A stretch of 64,000 nucleotides of DNA from Pseudomonadota bacterium (GCA_027620075.1 JAQCEY010000002.1:168358-232357), one strand, 5' to 3'; positions 36,155-45,279 are shown, counted from the stretch's first letter. The notes: generated by a model from the sequence alone, not told the origin. Program-made: numbers and translations.

Positions 36155-38551
36155 CTAGAATATCACGCCGCAAGGTGACATTATATTCCTGACCGCCCGA
36201 TATTCCTGTGGTGTAAGGAGCATTTCGGGGTTTATATCGTTATGTATGGCAACTTCCTGCACAACATGCGCCCATGAGCATTTATTAACGAACAGCATGC
36301 CTTCTATATCCAAAGTTCCGCCTTCCCCTATAAACCCCATTGTCGAGCAACTCCGCCCCATTAACACCGGTTGCATTATACCGGTTATAAGCTCGGGTCT
36401 GTTATGCGTCATGACTATAACTTTTCTTGCAGAGAATGGGAAAAGCTTATCCACTATCTTTTTCGGTGCCTGATGTTTTTCTTCACCTTTATTACGTGGT
36501 TTCCTGAACTTACCCGGTTCTATTATATAGCTTGTAACATGCGGTATTTTTTTCTCTGTCAGCCTTTTTGAAGCTTTTATTGCTTCTTTTAACTGATATG
36601 CACCCATTACCACAAGAGCAACTTCCGCCTTTGTAGGAAGGAATTGTGCCTGTTTAACACTTATTCCGCCATCATGCATTAGTTGTTTAGCCTCATCTTT
36701 AGAAAAAATCAGTTCCAAATCATGCTTCGGTGCGACAACAGTCCATATCTGTCCTTGAGTTTTATATACCTCGTCCATAACAGCCAGAGTGCTATTATAG
36801 TCGGCAGGATAAATAACCCTTGATATATCTGAGGTTTCACCAAGCATAGACTCACTCATTGACGGGTCTTGGTGCGATAGTTCGTTTTTGCTGTTTTCCC
36901 ATGTGTTTGATGTCATAACTACAGGCACTGAAAGCCATTTTGCTTTTTTGCCGTGGTCTTTCATATGTTTTGAAAAAATGATTTCCTGCCTTGCCTCACC
37001 GAACATCTTTGAGCCGAACGCTTCATATGTAACTATTATATTGATACCGCCCTTATTACCGAAGGCGGCACCTGCTACGGCTTCTTCGTTCAATGCCGTA
37101 ATCACATTACCCAGCGTAGATTCATGCGAAGCCCCTTCTGCCTCTACCACCCTGAATTTCAGTTCTTCCAAAGTATCGTCCATTTTATTAGACAACATTT
37201 CATCGGGGTTACCGACCCTTGGGCGTAAATGTTTATTATCCTGCAAGGTAAGTACGAATGCGGTGTCGATAGCGTCCATAGGGCCGGCTTTTTTACCTGC
37301 TTCAACCCTCTTCCATGGCAGTACGGTTGATTTTTGCAATGAAACGTCACGGTTTGCTATAGGATTGTCTTTTTCTTTAAGCCTATCGGTTTTTCTGTGG
37401 TTGGATAGGCAGCTTGTAGCCTCACTAAGATCCATTGAGTCAACAAATAGCTTAGCACAATGTATATTGAACCTTTCTGCGGCAACTACATCATATCTTG
37501 GATTTTTGACCAACGGCAGGTTATGGGCAAAATTCGTACCTTCGTTATAAAAACCCGCACCTTTTGGAGCTACTGCTACACCATACGGTATTTTTATTTT
37601 ATATTTGTTTATATTATCGAGGTTGGCAACATTGCTGAGCAGACGTTTTTCCTGTTCCAAAATACACCATGCAAAAGCGGCAGGATCACGCCCGTCAAAA
37701 ATAATAGGCTCGAAATCGTGTAGTTTCAGATATTCGGCGAACCACTCCGCACCGCCTTCCTGCTCCATTGTTGACCTTTGGTCTATCCTTCTGCCGTTAG
37801 ATATCATTATCGGGCATATAAGACCGGAATCCTCGGCTCTCCACCATCTTGAAGTCCAGTCCGAACCTTTTTGTTCTTCGAAGGCTCCGTCACTTAAAAA
37901 AGCTACCAGCCTTTCGCCCAAAAGAGGCATATGGGCATATTGTAATGATGCAAACCCAAGATATCCGCCTTCTAAGTGTCCGCCGCCCGTATTTGCGTTA
38001 ACGTGGCTGCCAAGGGGTGATTCCTGCACTCCTCTATCATTTATCTTATATGAATAAAAATCACGGCAGAACTTTGATAATGCCTTATCGTCATAGCAGT
38101 AATGCTTTTTATGGGCTTCCGTCATATTGTCCAGCAGCAGGTTGACCGAATCAATTGCAGACACGGCGTGTCCTTGCTCCATAACCCATGCTCTGGTAAA
38201 ATTAGAAAGAGCGTTAGCCAGCATATATCCGACATAGGCAGGTATCATATTCAATGTTCCGCCTAAATGTCCCTGCGGGTCTTTCTTAAAGTCACTTAAG
38301 GCTAACTTCCTGCCGTCGGTGTAGACATTTTTTGCGTAGACCTGATGCACACTAAGCCACATAGCAGCATTAGCGACCTTGTCCGCTGATGAAAGCATTT
38401 TATAAAATGTCTGTTTATCTATATTGATATCTTTAAGAAGCTCCTTGATATGCAGCTTTGTAATCTGCTCGTGTTTGATAACCCCGTATCCGCTTAGCCA
38501 TGTCCTTTCTTCTGTAGTCATATCTTCGTCGATCATATCGTATATTCCCAA
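36155..38551 (-). CDS. Divergent phosphoketolase-family TPP enzyme
   Basis: A 798-residue thiamine-diphosphate protein with the two-domain layout of phosphoketolases. Conserved parts include D-P-Q-G-H-L-G-G near 91-98, G-G-G-H-L-E-G-G-Y-L-G-F, F-E-P-I-I-F-D-G-R-D, P-N-x-x-G-F-I-G-E-G-G-T-like C-terminal blocks and an F-G-S-K transketolase-type segment. Classical phosphoketolases carry G-D-G-E-A-E-T-G at the TPP site; here the place reads L-S-D-G-A-F-E-E-Q-K-G. The early G-H-G-G-P motif is also replaced. I recall a related clade annotated as xylulose 5-phosphate 3-epimerase. So the fold assignment is firm, but phosphoketolase activity is not. Confidence 0.8.
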   Translation of the reverse strand: MGIYDMIDEDMTTEERTWLSGYGVIKHEQITKLHIKELLKDINIDKQTFYKMLSSADKVANAAMWLSVHQVYAKNVYTDGRKLALSDFKKDPQGHLGGTLNMIPAYVGYMLANALSNFTRAWVMEQGHAVSAIDSVNLLLDNMTEAHKKHYCYDDKALSKFCRDFYSYKINDRGVQESPLGSHVNANTGGGHLEGGYLGFASLQYAHMPLLGERLVAFLSDGAFEEQKGSDWTSRWWRAEDSGLICPIMISNGRRIDQRSTMEQEGGAEWFAEYLKLHDFEPIIFDGRDPAAFAWCILEQEKRLLSNVANLDNINKYKIKIPYGVAVAPKGAGFYNEGTNFAHNLPLVKNPRYDVVAAERFNIHCAKLFVDSMDLSEATSCLSNHRKTDRLKEKDNPIANRDVSLQKSTVLPWKRVEAGKKAGPMDAIDTAFVLTLQDNKHLRPRVGNPDEMLSNKMDDTLEELKFRVVEAEGASHESTLGNVITALNEEAVAGAAFGNKGGINIIVTYEAFGSKMFGEARQEIIFSKHMKDHGKKAKWLSVPVVMTSNTWENSKNELSHQDPSMSESMLGETSDISRVIYPADYNSTLAVMDEVYKTQGQIWTVVAPKHDLELIFSKDEAKQLMHDGGISVKQAQFLPTKAEVALVVMGAYQLKEAIKASKRLTEKKIPHVTSYIIEPGKFRKPRNKGEEKHQAPKKIVDKLFPFSARKVIVMTHNRPELITGIMQPVLMGRSCSTMGFIGEGGTLDIEGMLFVNKCSWAHVVQEVAIHNDINPEMLLTPQEYRAVRNIMSPCGVIF

Positions 38552-38753
38552 ATACCTTTCTTAACACATTATTGATAATAGCACGTTTTTATTAACAACC
38601 GGTAAAAAAATATTTTTATTTGCGAATTTCTAAATGATTAATTTCTTAACTATATGGTTGACCCAAAACTTGAAACATGTTATATTTTAATACAGTAATG
38701 TTACATATTATGACACATTAATGTTTACAATAAAAAAAGTGGGGGTATCCGTA

Positions 38754-39950
38754 ATGGCATTTTATACAAGAAAGCCTTTAGGTTCTTTAAAACTAATTTT
38801 TACATTTTTATCAGCTATATTTATATCATTCGGCAAACCCACTATATCTTTTGCCGCTACGGAAGCATTCCTTAATTTTGATGATATAGTTAGTGAAGGT
38901 AGCGGATCATCGGGAATAGATGTAAGAGATGACGGAAAAATAGTAAATTATAAACCGGGCGACTGGTTTTGTATTGATATCGGAAAATCATTAGGTAATG
39001 ATGCGGAAATTCGTATAAAGCTAAAAAGGCTGGAATCCAAAAGCGGTTCTATTTCAGTTAAACGCCTCACAAGTAACGGCACTACTTTGGGAACGGTAAA
39101 CATTTCCAATATAAGTCGCAGTAGTTACCAATGGACTTCAAAAGTAAAATTGGGTGGAACGAGCCAGAAAGTGCTTTGCTTTGTTCTAAACGGTGCCAGA
39201 GTGCAAATCGAAAATATAGCCGTTACCCGTAATGACGATGACGGCAGTAGTGGCGGTGGAAGCGGAAGTGACGGAGGAAGCGGAAGCAATATCCAACATA
39301 TGGGAACAAATGTAAAGTATGAGAAAGGTGATATTTCTATCAAAGCCCATTCTAGTACTCGTCCGGACGATTTATTATTGCTATTTGTTCACAGAACGGA
39401 CGGTCCTGTTTTGAAAAGCAGTTTTAACGGCTGGAAATTTTTGGTAAAATGTGAGAAACATCCGACCAATTTTAACCAAAACGATACTCATTGCGATCAC
39501 AACGGCACAAACACCGACCTTGGTCAAACGATATTTTGGAGAAAAGCGGATTTCTCAGGCGAAAAGACTTATAATATTGACATGAGCGGTAGTAAACCGA
39601 CATGGGCAATGATAACCACGCTTAGAAATGCCAATACCGACAATCCTATGAGAGACTCTAAGACTTTAGGCTGTGATGGCACAAATAAAAGTAAATTTCC
39701 TTCTGTAAATGCAAAGAAAGGTGATTTACTGGTAATGTCTCAATCATTTGACGATAAAGTTTCAAAAGATAAGTTCGGAGCACCTAGCGGAGCTACAACC
39801 CGTGGGTATGTCGCAGGTTCTGATGAGGCAGGCTTTCTGTACACCAAGCCTGTCACTAAAGACGGCAGCACAGGTAGCCAGACAACTACAGGAAGCGGGG
39901 CTTCATCATGTAAGGACGGTCTTATATCTTTAACCATAAGAGATAAATAA
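38754..39950 (+). CDS. Secreted two-domain protein with a Gly/Ser linker, unknown function
   Basis: A protein of about 398 residues with a signal peptide (hydrophobic core F-T-F-L-S-A-I-F-I-S, cleavage near S-F-A-A). The first domain (about 35-155) is beta-rich with G-D-W-F-C-I-D-I-G. A Gly/Ser linker (about 160-180) joins it to a second domain with D-D-L-L-L-L-F-V-H-R-T-D-G, a G-W segment, F-W-R-K-A-D-F-S-G-E-K-T-Y and W-A-M-I-T-T-L-R-N. That last pattern is familiar from beta-sandwich modules of bacterial surface and phage fibre-like proteins. An earlier in-frame ATG at 38721 is possible. A terminator follows directly. Confidence 0.75.
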   Translation: MAFYTRKPLGSLKLIFTFLSAIFISFGKPTISFAATEAFLNFDDIVSEGSGSSGIDVRDDGKIVNYKPGDWFCIDIGKSLGNDAEIRIKLKRLESKSGSISVKRLTSNGTTLGTVNISNISRSSYQWTSKVKLGGTSQKVLCFVLNGARVQIENIAVTRNDDDGSSGGGSGSDGGSGSNIQHMGTNVKYEKGDISIKAHSSTRPDDLLLLFVHRTDGPVLKSSFNGWKFLVKCEKHPTNFNQNDTHCDHNGTNTDLGQTIFWRKADFSGEKTYNIDMSGSKPTWAMITTLRNANTDNPMRDSKTLGCDGTNKSKFPSVNAKKGDLLVMSQSFDDKVSKDKFGAPSGATTRGYVAGSDEAGFLYTKPVTKDGSTGSQTTTGSGASSCKDGLISLTIRDK

Positions 39951-39962
39951 TTATCCGTAACT

Positions 39963-39994
39963 AAAAAACCGCCCGTTAAACCGAGCGGTTTTTT
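39963..39994 (+). terminator. Rho-independent terminator after the first secreted protein
   Basis: AAAAAACCGCCCG pairs with CGAGCGGTTTTTT around a 5-nt loop, with one mismatch and a six-T tail. It starts 13 nt after the stop codon. Confidence 0.9.
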
Positions 39995-40112
39995 AGTATA
40001 AAAGACTTTTTCTAATTTTTTATTAGCGATAGTGTTTAAAAATAAGAGTGTTAATTTGCTAATAAACATACCAAGGATAACAAGGCAACATACTAAAATA
40101 GGAGATAATCTA

Positions 40113-41504
40113 ATGATTTCAGGGCTTTCTAGTAAAGTGAGTTCTCACTTTAAAACCATTTTATATACGGGATTTTTTAGTTTAGCATTAGCTTCAACGA
40201 GTAATGCCGCCAGAGTCAGCGTAAATAACTGGCAACATTGCGGTAAAACAGTAGATATAAAAACGCATCTGAACAATTTTAACAACAACTACTTAAGTGC
40301 AACAAGCGACCTTGGTAAATTATCCGTAAGAACCGGCAAGGACGGCACTACAAAGTTTACCATACAATGTTTTACAGGCGATAATAAGATTGCACTTAAA
40401 ACGAGTCAGAACAGATATGTTGTCGCAGTGGGTGATACTATAAAGGCAGACAGGACAAAGGTCGGAAACTGGGAAAAATTCGAAGTTCACACCGGAAACA
40501 GCAGCGGTCGCTTTGCCTTCAAAAGTAGTCACGGCAAATATATGGTAGCAGAGCCTAACCGTACCGTAAAAGCCGACAGAACAAAGATAGGAAGCTATGA
40601 AAGCTTCGTTTTAGAAAGCGGCGGAAGTACCTCGGGAGGGGGCGATACAACTAAAGGAATTATAAACGCTGACGAAGGATATGCACGCAAAGAGGGTAGC
40701 AGCTACCCGAAACATAAACCTACAAATCAAATCGGTAATGCCATATATGACGGAGGACTATCTGCTTCCGCTCTATGTTTTAACGTTAGCGGAACAAAAA
40801 TTTGTGCCTCTGATTTTAAACATTCGGTAAAAAGTAGTGCCGGTGGTCATACAGGCGATAAAGCACCTTCTAGGAAGTTTGCAATACCTAAAAGAAGCGG
40901 CTCTGACTATTCTTTAATTGCCGTAAGTGGTGGCGGTCCTCACTTTAATCGCAATAATGAGCGTACTCGTGTTAGAATTGATAGCTCACCGGACTGCCAT
41001 ATTATCGGTCATAGGGGCGGCGATGATAAATCACTTTATTTAGTAAAAAGAAAAAATAATAACAGTTGTCACTTTACTTCTGATGGTGCTACACAATTTA
41101 TGAATATTTCTACTAGCGGTAAAAAATTAACACTAATGTGCGGTAACACTCTCGATCCGATGTACGATCAAAAACCTACTGCATTTTCACCAAGACTAAA
41201 AACCGGTGAAATGGCAATATTTGGCGGCGATGACCCTGAGCATAGCTCGACTCGTATAAAAAACCTTAACGACGCTATTAATCCGAGTGAAAGTTCACGT
41301 AAGGCCATGTTCTTCCCGGAAAATAAGAAATTTAGCTTTGATGACCACATAATATTTACGCAAGGTAACCCATCGGGTCTTTACGGCTCAAACGGAATGA
41401 AGCGTAACGGAGCCTTCTTAATTCTAAAAGTCGGAAACGAAGAAGGTGACACAGGTAAGATTACCAAAGATTCGGCAGGTCATAATAATTGTGTAAATAA
41501 GTAA
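40113..41504 (+). CDS. Secreted protein with fascin-like beta-trefoil domain and unknown C-terminal domain
   Basis: A 463-residue protein with a signal peptide (about 1-32, S-N-A-A end). Residues about 45-170 form a beta-trefoil of the fascin/ricin-like kind: N-Y-L-S-A, V-V-A-V-G-D-T-I-K-A-D-R-T-K-V-G-N-W-E-K-F-E-V, then Y-M-V-A-E-P-N-R-T-V-K-A-D-R-T-K-I-G-S-Y-E. A Gly/Ser/Thr linker (about 172-186) leads to a 275-residue domain I do not recognise. The frame runs back to a GTG at 40032, but AGGAG 7 nt before the ATG at 40113 decides the start. Such trefoils often bind carbohydrate or actin-like ligands; the target is unknown. Confidence 0.8.
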   Translation: MISGLSSKVSSHFKTILYTGFFSLALASTSNAARVSVNNWQHCGKTVDIKTHLNNFNNNYLSATSDLGKLSVRTGKDGTTKFTIQCFTGDNKIALKTSQNRYVVAVGDTIKADRTKVGNWEKFEVHTGNSSGRFAFKSSHGKYMVAEPNRTVKADRTKIGSYESFVLESGGSTSGGGDTTKGIINADEGYARKEGSSYPKHKPTNQIGNAIYDGGLSASALCFNVSGTKICASDFKHSVKSSAGGHTGDKAPSRKFAIPKRSGSDYSLIAVSGGGPHFNRNNERTRVRIDSSPDCHIIGHRGGDDKSLYLVKRKNNNSCHFTSDGATQFMNISTSGKKLTLMCGNTLDPMYDQKPTAFSPRLKTGEMAIFGGDDPEHSSTRIKNLNDAINPSESSRKAMFFPENKKFSFDDHIIFTQGNPSGLYGSNGMKRNGAFLILKVGNEEGDTGKITKDSAGHNNCVNK

Positions 41505-41526
41505 GTTATATTTTATAGCATAATTT

Positions 41527-41562
41527 AAAAAGAGGCGGTAATAAAATACCGCCTCTTTTTTT
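41527..41562 (+). terminator. Rho-independent terminator after the trefoil protein
   Basis: AAAAAGAGGCGGTA and TACCGCCTCTTTTT form a perfect 14-bp stem with a 6-nt loop, followed by more T. It starts 22 nt after the stop. Confidence 0.93.
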
Positions 41563-41653
41563 ACCTCAGATAAGCCAGATTAACAAATTATTAAGAATTA
41601 GGCATTATAATCAAAAGCATAACCAAACATGCTAATTCAAACAAACAGGCAAA

Positions 41654-42517
41654 ATGGATCCGTATCAGGCAGTAGCGTTTGCGTTTTTTCTTGGAGTTAT
41701 TTACTATTATACCCGTTCAGGACAAGCTCACTATAATAAAGCCATGTCTTTTATGCGTAGAAACGAAAATGAACGGGCTATAAAAGAATTAATTCAAGCT
41801 GCAAAAAAAGGTTATGTAGAGGCGATGTATGAATTTGGTTGCATATGTAGCCGAACCGATAATTATCCGGAAGCAATAAAGTGGCTCAAGAAAGCGTCTG
41901 ATAAATCACACGCAAAAGCTCAGACGAAGCTAGGAACATTGTATCTTCAAGGAGAGGGGGTTAGCCAAAATTATCAGCAGGCAATATTATATTTCCAAAA
42001 GGCTCTATCTAACAACGATCAGGACGCATTGATGAATATAGCATTGATGTATATGCAAGGATTAGGGATTGAACAAAATAACAATAAGGCAATGGAAATG
42101 CTGGAAAAAGCCGCAGAAAAAAGCAGTGCAAAAGCCTGCTATGAACTGGGAGAGATATATTTTAACGGAAAAGGAGTACAAAAAGATTCTGCCAAAGCAT
42201 TTCAATGGTATAAAAAATCATCGGAGATAGGCTATATTGACGCTGCAAAAAAACTTGCATTCCTATACAGTAAGGGTGACGGTATAGAAAAAAACTATAA
42301 AGAGGCGTTACACTGGTACAATGTCGCAGCTAATAATGGCGATGAAGACTCAATGATGGAAGCAGGAATGATGTATCTTGACGGCAGAGGCACTTTGCAA
42401 AGCGATAAAAAAGCGGCTGAACTTTTTGAAAAAGCCGCCCGGAAAGGGAATCAACAAGCTAAGATAATACTTGAAAAAATGAACTACCGACTTGATGACC
42501 TGCCAAAAGCAGGTTAA
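41654..42517 (+). CDS. Membrane-anchored Sel1-repeat protein
   Basis: A 287-residue protein with one N-terminal hydrophobic segment (about 5-22) and then about six Sel1-like repeats of roughly 36 residues. The repeated core reads A-x-x-x-L-G-x-x-Y-x-x-G-x-G-V-x-x-[ND]-x-x-x-A-x-x-x-[FY]-x-K-A. Sel1 repeats are helical hairpins for protein-protein contacts and are frequent in host-interacting bacteria. Exact partners are unknown. It sits between the two secreted proteins and the candidate cysteine peptidase. Confidence 0.9.
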   Translation: MDPYQAVAFAFFLGVIYYYTRSGQAHYNKAMSFMRRNENERAIKELIQAAKKGYVEAMYEFGCICSRTDNYPEAIKWLKKASDKSHAKAQTKLGTLYLQGEGVSQNYQQAILYFQKALSNNDQDALMNIALMYMQGLGIEQNNNKAMEMLEKAAEKSSAKACYELGEIYFNGKGVQKDSAKAFQWYKKSSEIGYIDAAKKLAFLYSKGDGIEKNYKEALHWYNVAANNGDEDSMMEAGMMYLDGRGTLQSDKKAAELFEKAARKGNQQAKIILEKMNYRLDDLPKAG

Positions 42518-42569
42518 TACTCATTATTTAATAGCTAAGTTTCCCATTAATCGGTTTTCCCACTAAAAT

Positions 42570-42592
42570 TAGTATTTCTAAATTTATTGATA
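42570..42592. repeat. Solo end of the dispersed palindromic repeat
   Basis: TAGTATTTCTAAATTTATTGATA is the reverse complement of the conserved right end found at 640-693 and 10560-10699. The remaining 42518-42787 stretch is AT-rich without a recognisable gene or strong terminator. Confidence 0.55.
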
Positions 42593-42787
42593 GAAGCTCT
42601 TGAAGTCGCAATCCCAGACTTGTTCGAGAATATTATTCTACTTTGATTATATATCTCGCACAAGGCGAGTATGAAAATAATATGCTATACTAAATATATA
42701 TAACCTTTATATTACCTTTCAATTTTATTATTAGAAATATTATGTTATCATTTAGTAACGATACATGTATTTATAAAAACAAATGTT

Positions 42788-43822
42788 ATGACAGAAATAG
42801 ACAAAAACGAATATTATTTAAAAATACCTTCCGGCTACAAAACCGAAATTGACGGATGCTTTGTAGAGCCTATTATTTATCAGCCCACTCCAAAAGGAGC
42901 TACGATAATTGCGGATTACTACAATGACAAATACGATTTATCGATTTCGGTAATAGATCACTCACAAAACGTACCGCAAGGTAGCGATTTAAAAGCCCGT
43001 TTTCAAGAATTTAGAAATACCGTTAAAAATTTAACCTTAGAGCCTGACAAACCTAAAGGGTTCATTCTAATGCACGGTCAAAACCATTCTGTTCCCGTTA
43101 TAATGTCTAAAGAAACACAAGAAGACGGTTCAACAAAAGATTTTATGATAATATTTGACTCAACATCGGGTTCTAGGACTAAAGGATATTATCCTATTGC
43201 CAATATGTACCCCGAACAACAACTACTACTTAATAACGGCACAAGGCAAGCTGACGGTCAATCATGTATAACCGATTCACCGGCAATTTTAAAAGATGCA
43301 TTAAGGATAGAAAAATTAGGTACAAAACTACTTGAAAGATCATTTAATTACGATGAATACTCGGCACAACAGAGAGAAAAAGAAGGGAGACCACCGAACA
43401 GGTTTCAATCAGCTCCCGTTGAAAATGACAACTTCCTTGTATTTGAGATGCCTTCATCATTATGCAAAACCGCTCAGATATCGAACTTCTTAGAAAAGAA
43501 CAATGCCGACCTTGATAGCCCTATTATTTCAAACAAAAGTGATGCTATTTCTTTAAGCTTAAAACGTGAATCAAGCCAATCCACTGTTTCATTTATAAAG
43601 ACATCTGAAAGCAACAATGAAACATTCACAGATAAAATGCTGGGTATAAACCGATATCTACACAAAAAAAGTAAACGCCACGCTGAAATAATTGATAAAA
43701 AGCTGCTTGAAATGCAAATAGAAAAAAGCGAAGTTACAACACCCGAAGAAAAAAAATGGTCAACAAAATTTACAAAAAAATCCGGCGAACCAAATGAAGA
43801 CAAAGGTATGTCAATTTCCTAA
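42788..43822 (+). CDS. Candidate clan CE (Ulp1/YopJ-like) cysteine peptidase or acyltransferase
   Basis: A 344-residue protein without signal peptide. The order and spacing of residues fit clan CE: His100 in H-G-Q-N-H-S-V-P-V, an acidic residue Asp124 after a hydrophobic strand (M-I-I-F-D-S-T-S-G), Gln154 and Cys160 in R-Q-A-D-G-Q-S-C. Gln stands six residues before Cys with D-G at -4/-3, as Q-x-N-G-Y-D-C does in Ulp1. An S-P-A-I-L-K-D-A-L helix follows the Cys, as in YopJ and ChlaDub-type enzymes. The C-terminal 150 residues are polar and unrecognised. In bacteria such proteins are usually injected effectors that remove ubiquitin/SUMO or acetylate host proteins. The assignment is by motif only. 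Its end overlaps truA by 4 nt, convergently. Confidence 0.6.
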   Translation: MTEIDKNEYYLKIPSGYKTEIDGCFVEPIIYQPTPKGATIIADYYNDKYDLSISVIDHSQNVPQGSDLKARFQEFRNTVKNLTLEPDKPKGFILMHGQNHSVPVIMSKETQEDGSTKDFMIIFDSTSGSRTKGYYPIANMYPEQQLLLNNGTRQADGQSCITDSPAILKDALRIEKLGTKLLERSFNYDEYSAQQREKEGRPPNRFQSAPVENDNFLVFEMPSSLCKTAQISNFLEKNNADLDSPIISNKSDAISLSLKRESSQSTVSFIKTSESNNETFTDKMLGINRYLHKKSKRHAEIIDKKLLEMQIEKSEVTTPEEKKWSTKFTKKSGEPNEDKGMSIS

Positions 43823-44556
43823 TAATCAACCTTAATAAAATATAAACCGTGTGCAGGAGCCGTAGGGCCGGCGACACTTCTGTTTTTTGCGTCCAGAATA
43901 TCTTTTATATATTCAGGCTGCCATTTGCCCTCGCCTATGAATTTTAAAGTTCCGGTTATGTTCCTTACCATGTGGTGTAAAAAAGACTGAGCGGACACAG
44001 ATATCCGTATAAGTTCGCCATTTTTTTCTATCCTAATCTCATCAAGGGTCTTTACCGGAGAATTTGACTGACATTGCGAGTCCCGAAAGCTTGTAAAATC
44101 GTACTGCCCTATTAAATATGAAGCAGCTTCTTTCATTTTATCAACATCAAGTGCAACAGGAACGAACCACGCCCTTCCCTCCTCTATAGCAACCGGTGCA
44201 CGGCGGTTTATAATCCTGTAAACATAATATCTCTTTTTTGCACTGAAACGTGCGTGAAAATCCTTATTAACATTCTCACAATCCACAACTACTATTTTAT
44301 TAGGTCTTATATGCTGATTTATAGCTCCCATAACCTTCAATGGCGGCATTATCTTTTGCATATCAAAATGAGCGACCTGACCTAATGCATGCACTCCGGC
44401 ATCTGTTCTTCCTGCAACATGCAGCCGCACATTTTCGCCTGAGAATTTTTCAATAGACTCTTCAATACATTGTTGTATCGACATAGCATCACTTTGCCTT
44501 TGCCAACCGACAAGACCCGTTCCGTCATATTCAATAGTTAACTTATATCGGTTCAT
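43819..44556 (-). CDS. truA: tRNA pseudouridine(38-40) synthase TruA
   Basis: A 245-residue enzyme modifying U38-U40 in the tRNA anticodon stem. The catalytic Asp is D52 in V-A-G-R-T-D-A-G-V-H-A. The start R-Y-K-L-T-I-E-Y-D-G-T is typical, as are R-Y-Y-V-Y-R-I and S-F-L-H-H-M-V-R-N-I. Length is normal. It converges with the candidate cysteine peptidase gene. Confidence 0.97.
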   Translation of the reverse strand: MNRYKLTIEYDGTGLVGWQRQSDAMSIQQCIEESIEKFSGENVRLHVAGRTDAGVHALGQVAHFDMQKIMPPLKVMGAINQHIRPNKIVVVDCENVNKDFHARFSAKKRYYVYRIINRRAPVAIEEGRAWFVPVALDVDKMKEAASYLIGQYDFTSFRDSQCQSNSPVKTLDEIRIEKNGELIRISVSAQSFLHHMVRNITGTLKFIGEGKWQPEYIKDILDAKNRSVAGPTAPAHGLYFIKVDY

Positions 44557-44574
44557 AATAGCACCAAAACAAAT

Positions 44575-44611
44575 AAAAAAGGCGGCAATCCTTTAGACTG
44601 TCGCCTTTTTT
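44575..44611 (-). terminator. Terminator of the small OmpA lipoprotein gene
   Basis: On the minus strand AAAAAAGGCG pairs with CGCCTTTTTT, with a partly paired inner stem, ending in a T-run. It starts 17 nt after the lipoprotein stop and separates that gene from truA. Confidence 0.88.
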
Positions 44612-44627
44612 AGAACAATGAGTGATA

Positions 44628-45011
44628 TTAGTAAACTCTAATTTCAACACGACGCATTTCGCGATTCTCTTCTTTTTCTTTATCGAACCAGCCTTCACCA
44701 CGAGCAGCAGTTTTTATATCTTCAGGTGCAAGACCTTTTTTCATTAGCTCGCTACTAACGCTTTCCACTCTTTTCATAGAGATGATTTTGTTAGTCTGCT
44801 TACTTCCGATACTATCGGAATAACCGATAACTTTGATTTTCTTGTCTTCCTCTTTCGCAAGGTTTGCTACTTCATTAAGTTTTGCTCTATCTGCTTGTGA
44901 GATTTGAGCACTTCCGGAATCAAAATATACCGAATATTTTTCTCCCATCATACTACACCCTGATAACATTCCTGCTACAAGGACAGTCCCGATAACTTTG
45001 CTAGCGTTCAT
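44628..45011 (-). CDS. Small OmpA-domain lipoprotein
   Basis: A 127-residue lipoprotein with lipobox L-S-G-C (C19) followed almost at once by an OmpA/MotB domain. The domain has V-Y-F-D-S-G-S-A-Q-I, V-I-G-Y-S-D-S-I-G-S and M-R-R-V-E-I-R-V-Y. It is Pal-like in layout but shorter, and the tol genes are not adjacent. It probably binds peptidoglycan from the outer membrane. It has its own terminator. Confidence 0.9.
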   Translation of the reverse strand: MNASKVIGTVLVAGMLSGCSMMGEKYSVYFDSGSAQISQADRAKLNEVANLAKEEDKKIKVIGYSDSIGSKQTNKIISMKRVESVSSELMKKGLAPEDIKTAARGEGWFDKEKEENREMRRVEIRVY

Positions 45012-45252
45012 ATCGCTCTCCTTTTAATTAAAGTTTTTAACTGTAGCTAAATGCCACAGCTTCAGTAACACTAACAAATGCAATCTGCGTGCCAACTTAT
45101 GATAGAATAAGATTTAGCCTTATTATACTTGGTTATTAGAAGGTTTTTGGAATACCAATAAATAGGCGATTAGCTACGCAATTGTTACAAACACGAACAC
45201 TATTGTATCATTTTCGATTATATATTAGTTGTAAATACAACTAATAAGTACA

Positions 45253-45279
45253 AAAAAGGAGCTTTAAAAGCTCCTTTTT
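45253..45279 (-). terminator. Terminator downstream of rpsU
   Basis: AAAAAGGAGCTT and AAGCTCCTTTTT form a 12-bp stem with a 3-nt loop and a following T-run on the minus strand. It lies 28 nt after the rpsU stop. Confidence 0.9.
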
